Part shown: positions 16,326 to 26,300 of the stretch, one piece after another | How the letters are laid out: every line of letters starts with the position of its first letter | Position numbering within the stretch: the first letter of the stretch is position 1 | NCBI GenBank assembly: GCA_020073465.1 | Contig: JAIQFC010000019.1 | Coordinates: 1 to 64,000 of the forward strand | Length of the DNA stretch: 64,000 nucleotides | DNA from: Terriglobia bacterium | GTDB taxonomy: Bacteria; Acidobacteriota; Terriglobia; Terriglobales; Acidobacteriaceae | Direction: 5' to 3' | Made by a program: the position numbers and the translations under genes | Notes under the pieces: model-generated | The model's database searches: none | Told to the model about the DNA's origin: nothing | What the model saw: only the letters and a program-made list of their open reading frames with translations

Positions 16326-19300
16326 GTGAAGAACTGTGCTGCGGTTGATCTTCCCGGGATCGATCGGCGGCGGCGCGATTTTCTTGTTCGCTGCTGTCAG
16401 GGGGCCTCTCTCGCGTTGATTCCATCGCCTCTTTGGGGTCTGGCCCTTCCCCATGGCAGTTCTGCAGATGCTCAGTCCCCGCTGGGGGCGAAGGGCGAGT
16501 TGCATTTGCAGCCGCACTACCGCGTGCAGAGACCGCTCGATGCCACGCTGCTCAAGGCGCGCGCGGCCTTCGATGATTTCGTCACGGAGAAGTATGCCGA
16601 CCAGATCTCAGCAGTTCTTGGGCAATGGAGCTCAAGCCTCCGGAAGTCGACTCCGGATATCCGGGCAATCGAAGAGGTGCTCGCCTCGGATTTCTCCGGG
16701 AACTCTCTACGCCCTTTCACATCGAGTATCCTGCGTGCCAATGGGGGACTGGAGGTCCGTCGAAATGAATTTGGCCAACCTCGGCTCGGGCGACAGGACT
16801 TTCTCCGCGAGCTACGGTCCGCGATTCGTGGCTTCTCACAGATCCTGACTGCTGAATTTCAGGTGACAAGCATTGATGCGGGGGTGGCTTCTTCGCCGTT
16901 GTCGGAGCTCTCGGGTCGAGTGCGCACCGCCGTGCGCTATGAACTCGTGGGTTCAGGCTCAGGCTTTCATCGGGAGCAGAGGGTCGGAGAATGGGATCTG
17001 GAATGGGAAGCCTCAACTTCCTCATCTGGCAGTCCGGAGTTTCGTCTGCGGAAGTGGCAGGCTCTGAAGGAGACGCAGAGTCGGTCCTCCAGTCCGATTT
17101 TTGCCGACATTACGGCGCAGGCGCTCGGGGGCTGTTCGTCGTATGCCACGCAATTGCTGCCCGGGACCGACTATTGGCGCACGGCGCTCGACGGAGCGTG
17201 CGGTATCGACATCTACGGGCACAACGGTGTAGCGGTCGCCGACATCGATGGCGACGGATTCGACGATCTTTACGTGTGCCAGTCGGCCGGGCTTCCCAAC
17301 CGACTGTATCGAAACCGAGGCGATGGAACGTTCGAGGACATCACGGAAGCATCCGGCCTGGGTATTCTCGACAATACCGCATGCGCCGTCTTCGCGGACT
17401 TTGATAATGACGGCCGCCAGGACGTGATTGTAGTGAGGAGCAGTAGTCCTCTGCTGTTTCTGAACGAAGGCGGTGGCAGGTTCCGGGCAAAACCCGACGC
17501 ATTCCAGTTCGCCACTCCGCCGAAAGGAACTTTCACTGGGGCCGCAGTTGCTGACTATGACCGCGATGGCTGGCTGGACGTCTATTTCTGCCTCTACATC
17601 TATTACCAGGGGACGGACCAGTACAAATATCCGTCTCCTTACTACGATGCGGAGAACGGTCCCCCAAACTTCATGATGCGCAACAGCCGGGACGGAACTT
17701 TCCGGGACGTTACGGCCGAGTCCGGTCTCGATCGAAACAATACGCGCTACAGCTTCTGTTGTGGGTGGAACGATTTCAACCGGGACGGCTGGCCCGATCT
17801 CTACGTGGTGAACGATTTTGGCAGGAAGAATCTCTACCGCAACAATGGCGACGGAACCTTCACCGACGTTGCGGCGCAGGCAGGGGTTGAGGACGTGGGC
17901 GCCGGCATGAGCGTCTGCTGGTTCGACCATGACAATGACGGGACCGAAGACCTCTACGTTGCGGACATGTGGACGGCTGCCGGGAAACGGATTTCGATGC
18001 AGGAAGTCTTCCAGAAGGATGCGCCTGACAACGTGCGCGCTCTTTATCGCAAGCACGCGACGGGGAATTCGCTGTTTCGAAATTCCGGTAGAGGAGTGTT
18101 CCAGGATATGAGTGCTTCTGCAGGAGTTGAGATGGGACGTTGGTCGTGGTCGAGCGACGCATGGGATTTTGACCACGATAGCTTCCCCGACCTCTATGTC
18201 GCCAACGGAATGGTCTCGGGCCCAGGGAGCGAAGATCCGAGAGAAGATCTGAACAGCTTCTTCTGGCGGCAGGTGGTGGCTAATTCTCCGAGCGAAGCCC
18301 GGCCTGCCCACGATTACGAGCAAGGATGGAGTGCCGTCAACGAACTGATCCGGGCGGACGGCACCTGGAGCGGGTTCGAGCGCAATGTCTTCTACGCGAA
18401 TAATCGCGACGGAACATTTTCGGATGTCTCCGGTGCTGTGGGCCTGGACTTTCTGGAAGACGGCAGGGCGTTCGCGCTCGCGGATTTCGATCATGACGGG
18501 CGTCAGGAAGTTTTCCTGAAGAATCGTAATGGTCCGCAGTTGCGGGTTTTGAAGAACGTGATGGAGGGGCTGCCACCATCGATTGCTTTCCGGCTACGAG
18601 GCACGAAGAGTAACCGAGATGCCATCGGTGCTGTTGTCACAGTGGAATCGGAATCGGGGCGCCAGGCGCGGTCTCTTCAAGCCGGGTCGGGATTTCTTTC
18701 GCAACACAGCAAGGAAGTGTTCTTCGGCCTCGGTGAGGCTACGGGACCGGTGCGAGCGTCGGTTCGCTGGCCGAGCGGGTTGGTGCAGGAACTGCATGAC
18801 CTTCCACTCAATCGTCGGATTTGGGTGGAGGAGGGATCAGAAAAGGTTCGGTCCGAGCCATTCAATCAAGCCAGGAGCGAGGGCCGTCCTGCTGCTGACG
18901 CGGCGGCGAAAGGAAAAGAGACGCTGCCGTCGACGGTTGAGACCTGGCTGCTTGCGCCGGTCTCCGCGCCGGATTTTTCTCTGCCCGATTTGACGGGACG
19001 GGCCCAGACTCTCGCGGCGCTTCGAGGTAAGCCGGTGCTGCTCAATCTCTGGGTGGCGCGATCAGCCATTTGTCAGCAGAATTTGAGCGTCTGCAATCGT
19101 CTTTACGCGAAGTGGGCAGGGCACGGCCTTCAGTTGATGACGGTGAATGTGGACGAGTCCGGTGACAGTGACACGCTGCGTACGTTTGCGCGTGAGCACA
19201 ATCTTTCACTTTGCATTCTCCGCGGATCGGAGGACGTCGCGGGCATCTACAACATTCTCTATCGGTATTTGTTAGACCGGCACCGTGACCTTGAACTTCC

Positions 19301-20228
19301 AACTTCGTTCCTGATCAATGACCAGGGAGAAATCGTTAAGGTGTATCAGGGCCCCATCAATCCGGAACATGTCGAATATGACTTTCGCCACATTCCGCAA
19401 ACGCCGGCGGAGCGTATGGCTAGGGCGCTGCCGTTCCCGGGGATCAGCGAGGTCACGGAATTCCAGCGCAACTATCTTTCGCTCGGCTCGGTGTTTTTCC
19501 AGCGGGGATACTACGACCAGGCGGAAGTCTGGTTCCAAAGAGCCGTGCACGATGATCCATCGAGTGCGGAGGCTTCCTATGGTTTGGGCAGCGTCTACCT
19601 TCGACAAAGCAAGAATGCGGAGGCGCAGCAGAGCTTCGAACGGGTAATCAAGCTTCAAGCGAGCTATCCTGACACTTTGCCCGATGCCTGGAACAATCTG
19701 GGTGTGCTGGCGATGAGGCAGGAGCGCGCCGCCGACTCAGTGGAGTGTTTTCAGGAGGCTCTGCGGCTGAATCCGAATCACTTGCTTGCTCTCGACAACC
19801 TCGGGAACGCTTACCGCCAGCAGAAGCGTTGGGATGAGGCTCGCAAAGTGTTGGAGCGGGCACTGAGAGTCAATGCGCAGGATGCCGAAGCGAATTACAG
19901 CCTGGGAATGATCTACGCGCAGACCGACGACACAGATCGAGCTTACGAATATCTGCAGAGGGCGCTGAATGCTCGACCTGCCTATCCTGAAGCGCTGAAC
20001 AATCTCGGCATACTTTATCTGGTCACTGAGCGACCCGATAAAGCGGTCGCAAGCTTTGAACAGTGCATTCGCGTAGCACCCGCGTTTGACCAACCCTATC
20101 TGAACCTGGCCAGAATTTATGTGCAGGAAGGGGCGCCGGACAAGGCACGGGCGGTGTTGCAGGAGCTTCTCAAACAGCAACCTGGGCACGAACAAGCGCG
20201 GAAGATGATGGAAGAATTGCCGCGATGA
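16326..20228 (+). CDS. Tat-exported CRTAC1 (FG-GAP/ASPIC) protein fused to redoxin and TPR domains
   Basis: This 1300-residue protein opens with a twin-arginine signal (RRRRDFLVRCCQGASLALIP). Residues about 290-750 are FG-GAP/VCBS propeller repeats with calcium-binding loops such as DIDGDGFDDLYV, DFDNDGRQD, DYDRDGWLDVYF and DHDNDGTEDLYV. An ASPIC/UnbV domain follows (about 755-835; GAVVTVESESGRQARSLQAG, ASVRWPSGLVQEL), then a thioredoxin/TlpA-like fold (about 880-1025; APDFSLPDLTGRAQTLAALR). There the usual Cys-x-x-Cys after the WA motif is replaced by WVARSAIC, leaving one Cys. The last 270 residues are TPRs. It probably acts as an extracytoplasmic scaffold; the reaction is unknown. Confidence 0.85.
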   Translation: MKNCAAVDLPGIDRRRRDFLVRCCQGASLALIPSPLWGLALPHGSSADAQSPLGAKGELHLQPHYRVQRPLDATLLKARAAFDDFVTEKYADQISAVLGQWSSSLRKSTPDIRAIEEVLASDFSGNSLRPFTSSILRANGGLEVRRNEFGQPRLGRQDFLRELRSAIRGFSQILTAEFQVTSIDAGVASSPLSELSGRVRTAVRYELVGSGSGFHREQRVGEWDLEWEASTSSSGSPEFRLRKWQALKETQSRSSSPIFADITAQALGGCSSYATQLLPGTDYWRTALDGACGIDIYGHNGVAVADIDGDGFDDLYVCQSAGLPNRLYRNRGDGTFEDITEASGLGILDNTACAVFADFDNDGRQDVIVVRSSSPLLFLNEGGGRFRAKPDAFQFATPPKGTFTGAAVADYDRDGWLDVYFCLYIYYQGTDQYKYPSPYYDAENGPPNFMMRNSRDGTFRDVTAESGLDRNNTRYSFCCGWNDFNRDGWPDLYVVNDFGRKNLYRNNGDGTFTDVAAQAGVEDVGAGMSVCWFDHDNDGTEDLYVADMWTAAGKRISMQEVFQKDAPDNVRALYRKHATGNSLFRNSGRGVFQDMSASAGVEMGRWSWSSDAWDFDHDSFPDLYVANGMVSGPGSEDPREDLNSFFWRQVVANSPSEARPAHDYEQGWSAVNELIRADGTWSGFERNVFYANNRDGTFSDVSGAVGLDFLEDGRAFALADFDHDGRQEVFLKNRNGPQLRVLKNVMEGLPPSIAFRLRGTKSNRDAIGAVVTVESESGRQARSLQAGSGFLSQHSKEVFFGLGEATGPVRASVRWPSGLVQELHDLPLNRRIWVEEGSEKVRSEPFNQARSEGRPAADAAAKGKETLPSTVETWLLAPVSAPDFSLPDLTGRAQTLAALRGKPVLLNLWVARSAICQQNLSVCNRLYAKWAGHGLQLMTVNVDESGDSDTLRTFAREHNLSLCILRGSEDVAGIYNILYRYLLDRHRDLELPTSFLINDQGEIVKVYQGPINPEHVEYDFRHIPQTPAERMARALPFPGISEVTEFQRNYLSLGSVFFQRGYYDQAEVWFQRAVHDDPSSAEASYGLGSVYLRQSKNAEAQQSFERVIKLQASYPDTLPDAWNNLGVLAMRQERAADSVECFQEALRLNPNHLLALDNLGNAYRQQKRWDEARKVLERALRVNAQDAEANYSLGMIYAQTDDTDRAYEYLQRALNARPAYPEALNNLGILYLVTERPDKAVASFEQCIRVAPAFDQPYLNLARIYVQEGAPDKARAVLQELLKQQPGHEQARKMMEELPR

Positions 20229-20262
20229 GCTGAGCGCTAATCGGCAGAATGTCTCTCGCGGC

Positions 20263-21372
20263 TTAGGGTTTGTCGCTGGCTCGTGGTGGTGGTGTTGGCG
20301 CGGTCAGCAAATCCACAAACATCTTGTAGAACTTCTCGGTGTCGAGGTTGACTTGAATCTCGACCGGCCGTGGTGCGATCTTCGGTTTGTCCCCATCCGC
20401 CCACGTCAAGGTGTCTCCATGGTTGGCGCCGTGGTCGAGGTTGACGTCCATGAAGCGCGTTTCCGTCTTGGTGATAATGCTCGGATCAAGCCATGCAGCC
20501 GCGGCAAGCTCATCCCACAGATACTCGTACTGACCGGGCGACTTGGTGTACTTGCCGACATAGCGCGCGGCGGGCGCGCCTGAGGCTCGAATGCGGTTTA
20601 GCAAGTCAATCGTCATTCGAGTCTTTACTGAGATATCCACCGTTGTGCAGACGATCTTTTTCCACGGAGCACGCAGCACGATGTGCGCGGCTTCAGGATC
20701 GAACCATAAATTGAATTCGTGCCTGGGGCTGTTAACAAACTCGGGATCCGTGGTCTCAGGCTGCAAGCTTGCCCCCATGAAGACCAACTCTTTCACCAGG
20801 CTGGGGAATTCCGGATCGATGGAGAGGGCGAGCGCGAGGTTGGTCATGGGGCCGCCCTCGTAGATTGTGACCTCGTGGGGGAACTTGTGGACCATGCGCA
20901 GCAGAAAATGGGCCGCATCCTCTTCGCTGGGCTTGGTGCTGGGCTTGCCTTCAGGCATGTCGCCAAGATCGTCCGCGGGGTGATACAGCCGCGGAGTCCA
21001 GGCTCCCAGCCAGGCTACCGAACCATAACGTTGCTCCCACAGTTCGGTTTCTTCCTTGCGGCGTATCAGCGGGTACTCGGCGCCGGGAACGACTGGAATG
21101 TCGGTGCGTCCGATGAGTTCGAGCATGCGCAGGGTGTGCGCCACTTCCGCTTTGAGCCACTGGTCGCCCGTGACCACGGTGATGCCGAGAACCTCGGTCT
21201 GCGGAGACTGGATCAGGACCAGGATCGCTTGCTGGTCGCTTCCGGCGGGGCCGGCAGCGTCCTGATCGATGATGACTTTACGTCTCTCCTCCGGCAGTGT
21301 GGCCTGGCCCGATGCGGCAAGATCAGGTGCGAGTAGTGACGCAATTGCGAGAAGGAAGTAGGCATATTTCAT
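20263..21372 (-). CDS. Secreted, divergent nucleoside hydrolase-like protein
   Basis: About 369 residues with a signal peptide (YFLLAIASLLAPDLAASGQA) and an inosine/uridine-preferring nucleoside hydrolase fold: KVIIDQDAAGPAGSDQQAIL at the N-terminus, ITVVTGDQWL, EVTIYEGGPMTNLALALSID, LVFMGASL and EFNLWFDPEAAHIVL. The N-terminal calcium site, normally DTDxGxDDA, is altered to DQDAAGPAGSDQQA, with extra residues and Gln in place of the second Asp of the pair, so catalysis may be changed or lost. I chose ATG 21372 (GAGG about nine bases upstream, start of the signal peptide); the frame extends to 21405. A second, canonical hydrolase is at 32676. Confidence 0.8.
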   Translation of the reverse strand: MKYAYFLLAIASLLAPDLAASGQATLPEERRKVIIDQDAAGPAGSDQQAILVLIQSPQTEVLGITVVTGDQWLKAEVAHTLRMLELIGRTDIPVVPGAEYPLIRRKEETELWEQRYGSVAWLGAWTPRLYHPADDLGDMPEGKPSTKPSEEDAAHFLLRMVHKFPHEVTIYEGGPMTNLALALSIDPEFPSLVKELVFMGASLQPETTDPEFVNSPRHEFNLWFDPEAAHIVLRAPWKKIVCTTVDISVKTRMTIDLLNRIRASGAPAARYVGKYTKSPGQYEYLWDELAAAAWLDPSIITKTETRFMDVNLDHGANHGDTLTWADGDKPKIAPRPVEIQVNLDTEKFYKMFVDLLTAPTPPPRASDKP

Positions 21373-21588
21373 CGCTGTGCCTCGTGCGGGTAAGAAAGCT
21401 GACAAGTTCGCGCCTCTAGAATGCCGAGTCGGAAAGGCCCTGAATTGTATCGCCTCGATGTGGGAAGATGCCAGGCTTTTGAGCTGCCGTCACGACATTT
21501 TTCGGTTGATTGCGAATCATGAACTTCGCAGACTAAAATGAGCGGCCACGAGCAGGCGCCCTGTTGGTTCAGCCGAGCCGCGTGTCCC

Positions 21589-23241
21589 ATGAAATATCCC
21601 CAGCCTATGACATGCAAGTTGGGATCCGGCGGACCCTGGTTCGCGCTCCAAATCGTCGCTGTAATCGTGTTTCTCGGCGTGCACGCCTGGGGACAAGATC
21701 AGACACCGGGCGATTTGGCCATCCTGCAGGGCATGGTGCGAGACTCGAGCGGCCATCCAGTGCCTGCTACCCAGGTCTCACTGCAGATGAAGTCTGGAGT
21801 CGAAGTTCCTTCTCTTCTCACAGACTCGACGGGACACTACCGCTTTTCGGGGCTTCGCGAAGGTACCTACAAATTGCGGGCGGAGCGGGCAGGGTACGGC
21901 GAGGCAACAGCGGATGAGGTTGCTCTCGAGAAGCAGCAGACGAGGAGCATTGACCTCATCTTGAGAATCGTCGATTCCTCGGGAATACAGAAGGCGCCTG
22001 CGAGTCGGCCGGAGTTCTTTGACCAGCCCAGCTTCACGGTGGCGGGGGTGACCGACCCTTCGAATCTCGGCGGACACGGCTCGGACACGATTGTGCGAAC
22101 TAAGGAATCGTTGGCGAAAGCAACCGCTTCGCTGGGCAGGGAAGCACCCGATGCTTCTCACGTGGAGCTGGCGGGTTCTCAGACTGAGAAGTCTCTGCGG
22201 GAGGCCGCTGAGCGCGACCCGGGAAGTTTCGAGGCAAATTATCGCCTCGGAAGATTACTGGTCGATGGTGGGAGGGCCCGGGAGGCGCTGCCGTATCTCG
22301 GCCGGGCGTTGGAACTGAATCCTGAAAGTTATGAGAGCGCCTATGAAGTGGCGGTTGCTTACGCTGCTGCAGGCGAATACGAAGACGCACGCGCGAGTGC
22401 CCACACGCTGCTTACCCGGCAGGAGACGGCCGGACTTCACCACTTGCTGGGCGAGGTGGAGGAGAAGGCTGGGAATCCCCTCCAGGCGGTCGGGGAATAC
22501 GAGCGCGCCGCGGAATTGAATCCGAGTGAAGCCAATATCTTTGACTGGGGAGCAGAGTTGCTGATTCACCGCGCCCCGGAGCCGGCCATCGAGGTCTTCA
22601 CGAAGGGGAACCGCGCTTTTCCGCAATCGGTTCGAATGCTGGTCGGGTTAGGCTCCGCGGAATATGCGCGGGGTTTTTACGAACAGGCGGCCCAGCACCT
22701 ATGTGCGGCTTCAGACTTGAGTCCCGATGATCCTGTGCCATATCGATTGATCGGCAAGATCCAGAATGTCGATGGCCCGCAGGCTGAGGCGGTCCACGAG
22801 AGGCTGGGGCGATTTGCCCGTCTTCAACCCGAGAATCCTGAGGCCAACTACTATTACGCCCTCAATCTGTGGAGGCGGCGCAAGAGCCCGCAGGACGCGG
22901 AGGCCGCGCAAGCGGAGACTCTGCTGCGGAGGGCAGTGCGTCTTGATTCCAAATTCAGCGCGGCATATTTGCAGTTGGGCGTCATCTACGCGGAGCGAAA
23001 GAGTTTCCTACCGGCCGTTTGGGCCTATCAGAAAGCCATCGAGACGGACCCCCGGCTCGAAGAGGCACACTACCGGCTGGCGCAGGCGTACCGGCAAATG
23101 GGTAAGGCGGGGAAGGCTCGGTCGGAAGTCAGCCTCTATGAACAGATCGCGAAAGAGAATGCCGGCAAGGCAGATCGGGAACGGCGGGAGATCAAGCAGT
23201 TTGTGTATACGCTGCGGGACCAGGCCGTTCCGCAGAAATAG
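21589..23241 (+). CDS. Secreted carboxypeptidase-regulatory-domain/TPR protein
   Basis: A signal peptide (FALQIVAVIVFLGVHAWGQ) is followed by a carboxypeptidase-regulatory (Ig-like) domain (GMVRDSSGHPVPATQVSLQM, HYRFSGLREGTYKLRAERAG) and, after an acidic linker, tetratricopeptide repeats to the C-terminus (NYRLGRLLVDGGRAREALPY, AYLQLGVIYAERKSFLPAVW). Such proteins sit in the periplasm or envelope and bind other proteins. The frame opens at 21538, but ATG 21589 or 21607 gives a normal signal peptide. It converges on the receptor gene at 23333, with a terminator hairpin between them. Confidence 0.8.
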   Translation: MKYPQPMTCKLGSGGPWFALQIVAVIVFLGVHAWGQDQTPGDLAILQGMVRDSSGHPVPATQVSLQMKSGVEVPSLLTDSTGHYRFSGLREGTYKLRAERAGYGEATADEVALEKQQTRSIDLILRIVDSSGIQKAPASRPEFFDQPSFTVAGVTDPSNLGGHGSDTIVRTKESLAKATASLGREAPDASHVELAGSQTEKSLREAAERDPGSFEANYRLGRLLVDGGRAREALPYLGRALELNPESYESAYEVAVAYAAAGEYEDARASAHTLLTRQETAGLHHLLGEVEEKAGNPLQAVGEYERAAELNPSEANIFDWGAELLIHRAPEPAIEVFTKGNRAFPQSVRMLVGLGSAEYARGFYEQAAQHLCAASDLSPDDPVPYRLIGKIQNVDGPQAEAVHERLGRFARLQPENPEANYYYALNLWRRRKSPQDAEAAQAETLLRRAVRLDSKFSAAYLQLGVIYAERKSFLPAVWAYQKAIETDPRLEEAHYRLAQAYRQMGKAGKARSEVSLYEQIAKENAGKADRERREIKQFVYTLRDQAVPQK

Positions 23242-23282
23242 AGCTCGTGCGTTGATCTTGTGGTCCCCGCTCGAACAAGGAA

Positions 23283-23308
23283 GCAGACTGGATAAGGGTC
23301 CAGTCTGC
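23283..23308. terminator. Bidirectional terminator hairpin between convergent genes
   Basis: GCAGACTGG and CCAGTCTGC form a perfect nine-base stem around an eight-base loop. The opposite strand continues with a T-rich stretch (TTCCTTGTTC). It separates the TPR gene from the receptor gene, which end about 90 bases apart. Confidence 0.6.
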
Positions 23309-23332
23309 CTCAAGAGACGTGCGAAGGCCTCG

Positions 23333-26300
23333 CTAGAAGTTCAGCTTCAGGGCGAACTGGATCACCCGCGGATCTTTAACCACCCCAGTGATCTTCGCGA
23401 ATGACGGTGTGTCCGCATTTTGCATGCCGCTGGTACCCGGGTCGCCAGGCAGAAAGTACTGTGGGTGGTTGAGGAGGTTAAAGAACTCAGCGCGGAAGTC
23501 GAGCTTGATGTTCTCGCGTATCGGAAAGTGCTTGATCAGTGAAAGGTCGGTGTTCACATAGCGCGGACCAGAGACTGGAGCACGATTTGCATTTCCAAGC
23601 TTGCCGGGTCCCGCGTCAACGAAGGCGCATTTATTGAACCAGGCATCCACTGTGTGAATCTGCGCCGGTGCGTCACAGGTCGGATTCGCCGCCACCGGAC
23701 CTGCCTTGTTTGGATCTCCGACCTCGTCCGGCCGGTTCAGGCTCGATCCATTCCACTGAAAGTTCACCTGTGAACCGTTGCCCGAGACGACGAAGAGCGG
23801 GAAGCCGGAAATGGCTCGTTCAATCACATTCACTTCCCAGTTTCCCAAGATTGTGTTGGCGGCCCCGCTCCAATCGCCGCCGAACCGCTTGCCCTTGCCA
23901 ATCGGCAAGTCGTAGAGAAAACTCGCTGTAAACTGGTGATCGAGGTTCAGCGCGGAGAGTGCCCAATCCGCCTTCTGGTTTCCGGGCAGGGGCCAGTATG
24001 TCGCCCCAGGAAGAGTACCCAGGCCATCGGCGAAGCCGGAGTCGTAGGTGCGGGAGTAGGTGTACCCCAAGAGTGCGTAAAGGCCATGCTGTGAACTCTT
24101 GGTTTCGGCTTTGATAGCAAAAGAGTCGTACTTCGCGTTGCCGACGTCGTTAGTATTCGCTACAGTCGTGAAGGGGCCGTAGGGAGCGACGAGAGCGCCT
24201 CCGCCTGGAGCACAACCAAGGGTATAGGTCGGATCGTAGTTCGCACTCGTCGGATCACACGCCGAGGGCGACCCCACGTTCAAGTTCACTCCGTCCATCA
24301 GAATGTGATGACTGCGGGAGCCTACGTACCCCGCCGTTAACACGACGTTGCCTGGCAATTGCCGTTCAACATTCGCATTGAACTGCTGAACTCTGCCCTG
24401 CTTGAAATTGACATTCTGTGACTGGATTGTTCCCGTAAAGTTTTGCGGGTTCACAGGCGAAGTAAATAAGAATGGACCCGTAAAACTCTGCATAACACCG
24501 CAAGGAACCGGATCCGGGGAAGTGCCGTTCCCGAGTGGGCAGGTGATGAATGGGAAATTGTCGGATTCGGCAAAGTAGGGCGGGTTTTCCCACAGCCCCT
24601 GCCCTCCTTGGTTCCAAGAAGAATCGTGGAAAATCGAGTATCCCACCCGAACTGCTGTCTTTTGACTTCCCATGGGCTTCCAGGCCAGTCCGATCCGAGG
24701 TTCGAGAGCAGTTTTGTCCATTTGGATGCCCGCTCTTCCATCCGTGTGAACGCAATTGGAGCAGTCGCTGATAAGAGAAGTCGGGCCAGCCACCAGATAT
24801 CGTCCGGTGGCAAAGTCGAAGTCTGCTTGCCGATTGTGAGCTTCTGTAATGGGTGTTACGAGAGCCCAGGCAAGGCCGATATTGACCGTCAGATCGTTGG
24901 TCACGCGCCAGTCATCCTGAATGTACGGACGAAACAGCTTCCATCGGCGCCCGGTCGTCGCACCCAGGAAAGTCTGATCGTGAAGGGCACCCCCCACTTG
25001 ACCGAGCAGCAGATCAGCGGCTGAATCTCCCGTGAATTGTCCGGGGAATAACTGAGCAATAAAGAATCCATCCTGGAAGGCGTTGGTCTCAACGTTCATC
25101 TGCTGCGCGCGGATTCCGCCGCCGACTTTTATGTCATGCTTGCCCCGAATCATGTCGAAAGAGTCGGAAATGGAGAACACGTTTGTTCCGCCTTGGAAGG
25201 GAGCAAACCCGCGATCGCCTAATGGCCAGTAGGCTCCCATGAGGGTCGAAGTCACGCCACAACTGATGCAGTCCTTCGTCGACTGGGTGGTGACTCCCGC
25301 CGGGGCGTTCGGGCAGGAGCTGTTTAGATTGGCATTGACAATGCCGAGGTTAGCCGCTTCGCAAGTGCGGTCCCCGAATGACAGAATGTGGTTGAAGATC
25401 CGGTTGAATCCGAAGGTGAACTGATTGATGTTGCGATCAGAAAAGATATGCGTTTCCGAGATGACGGCATTGCGACCGTGATTGGTAATGTTTTGCGTGC
25501 TGGCAAAAGCGCCCTGTTCCGCAAATCCTGGGGACCCACCGGGCACAAATGAGACAGCCTGATCGTAGCTGAATCTGGCAAATACCGAGTCCTTGCTGGA
25601 AAAATTGTGGTCTACGCGGACATCAAACTCGGCCTCGTTAAGTTTCCTGGTCGGCACATTCGTGAAGTTAACGCCCAGCCCTGGATTGCTGGTATTGCTG
25701 GTGGGATACAGATTCATCATGCCCTTCCCAGCCGGGTCGAACATGTTGGTTGGAATCTTGTTGCAGTCCACACCGGCCGGCTGCACGCCCCCGGCTCCGG
25801 CATCGAGGGGATCACCGGTTATTGCGTCACATTGGAAGGGAGTAAACGTGTAGGGGTTCACGAGATCGCCGAAACCGTCGGGATTGGTGTCCCCGTCAAA
25901 GGTATTCGGGCGGGATACGCCAAAGGGATCCTGAGAGAAGTCCCCACCGATCATCGCCGGCGTGGGTATCAGGCCTGAGAACGGAACGCCTCTGCGCTTT
26001 CTCGTCCCTTGGTAATCTACAAAGAAGAACGTCTTATCCTTCTGGATCGCTCCGCCGAGTGAGCCGCCGAACTGATTCAGGTTGAACTTATCTTTTGTTG
26101 AAGCGAAGTCTTGGGTGGCGTCCAGCTTCGTGTTGCGGAAGAACTCAAACAGGCTTCCGTGCAGGTTGTTAGTTCCCGATTTCGTCGTCACGAGCACCGT
26201 CGGACCTGCGCGAGTACCCCATTCTGCAGAGTAGGTATACGTTAGAACCTTAAATTCCTGGATGGCATCGATCGATGGCAGGATCGCAATACCACCGGCG

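Noticed and set aside
17022..18494. 490-codon open frame antisense to the CRTAC1 gene
   Set aside because: It covers the Asp-rich FG-GAP repeats; the antisense of GAC/GAT-rich repeats gives Val/Ile-rich open frames. No family-like sequence.
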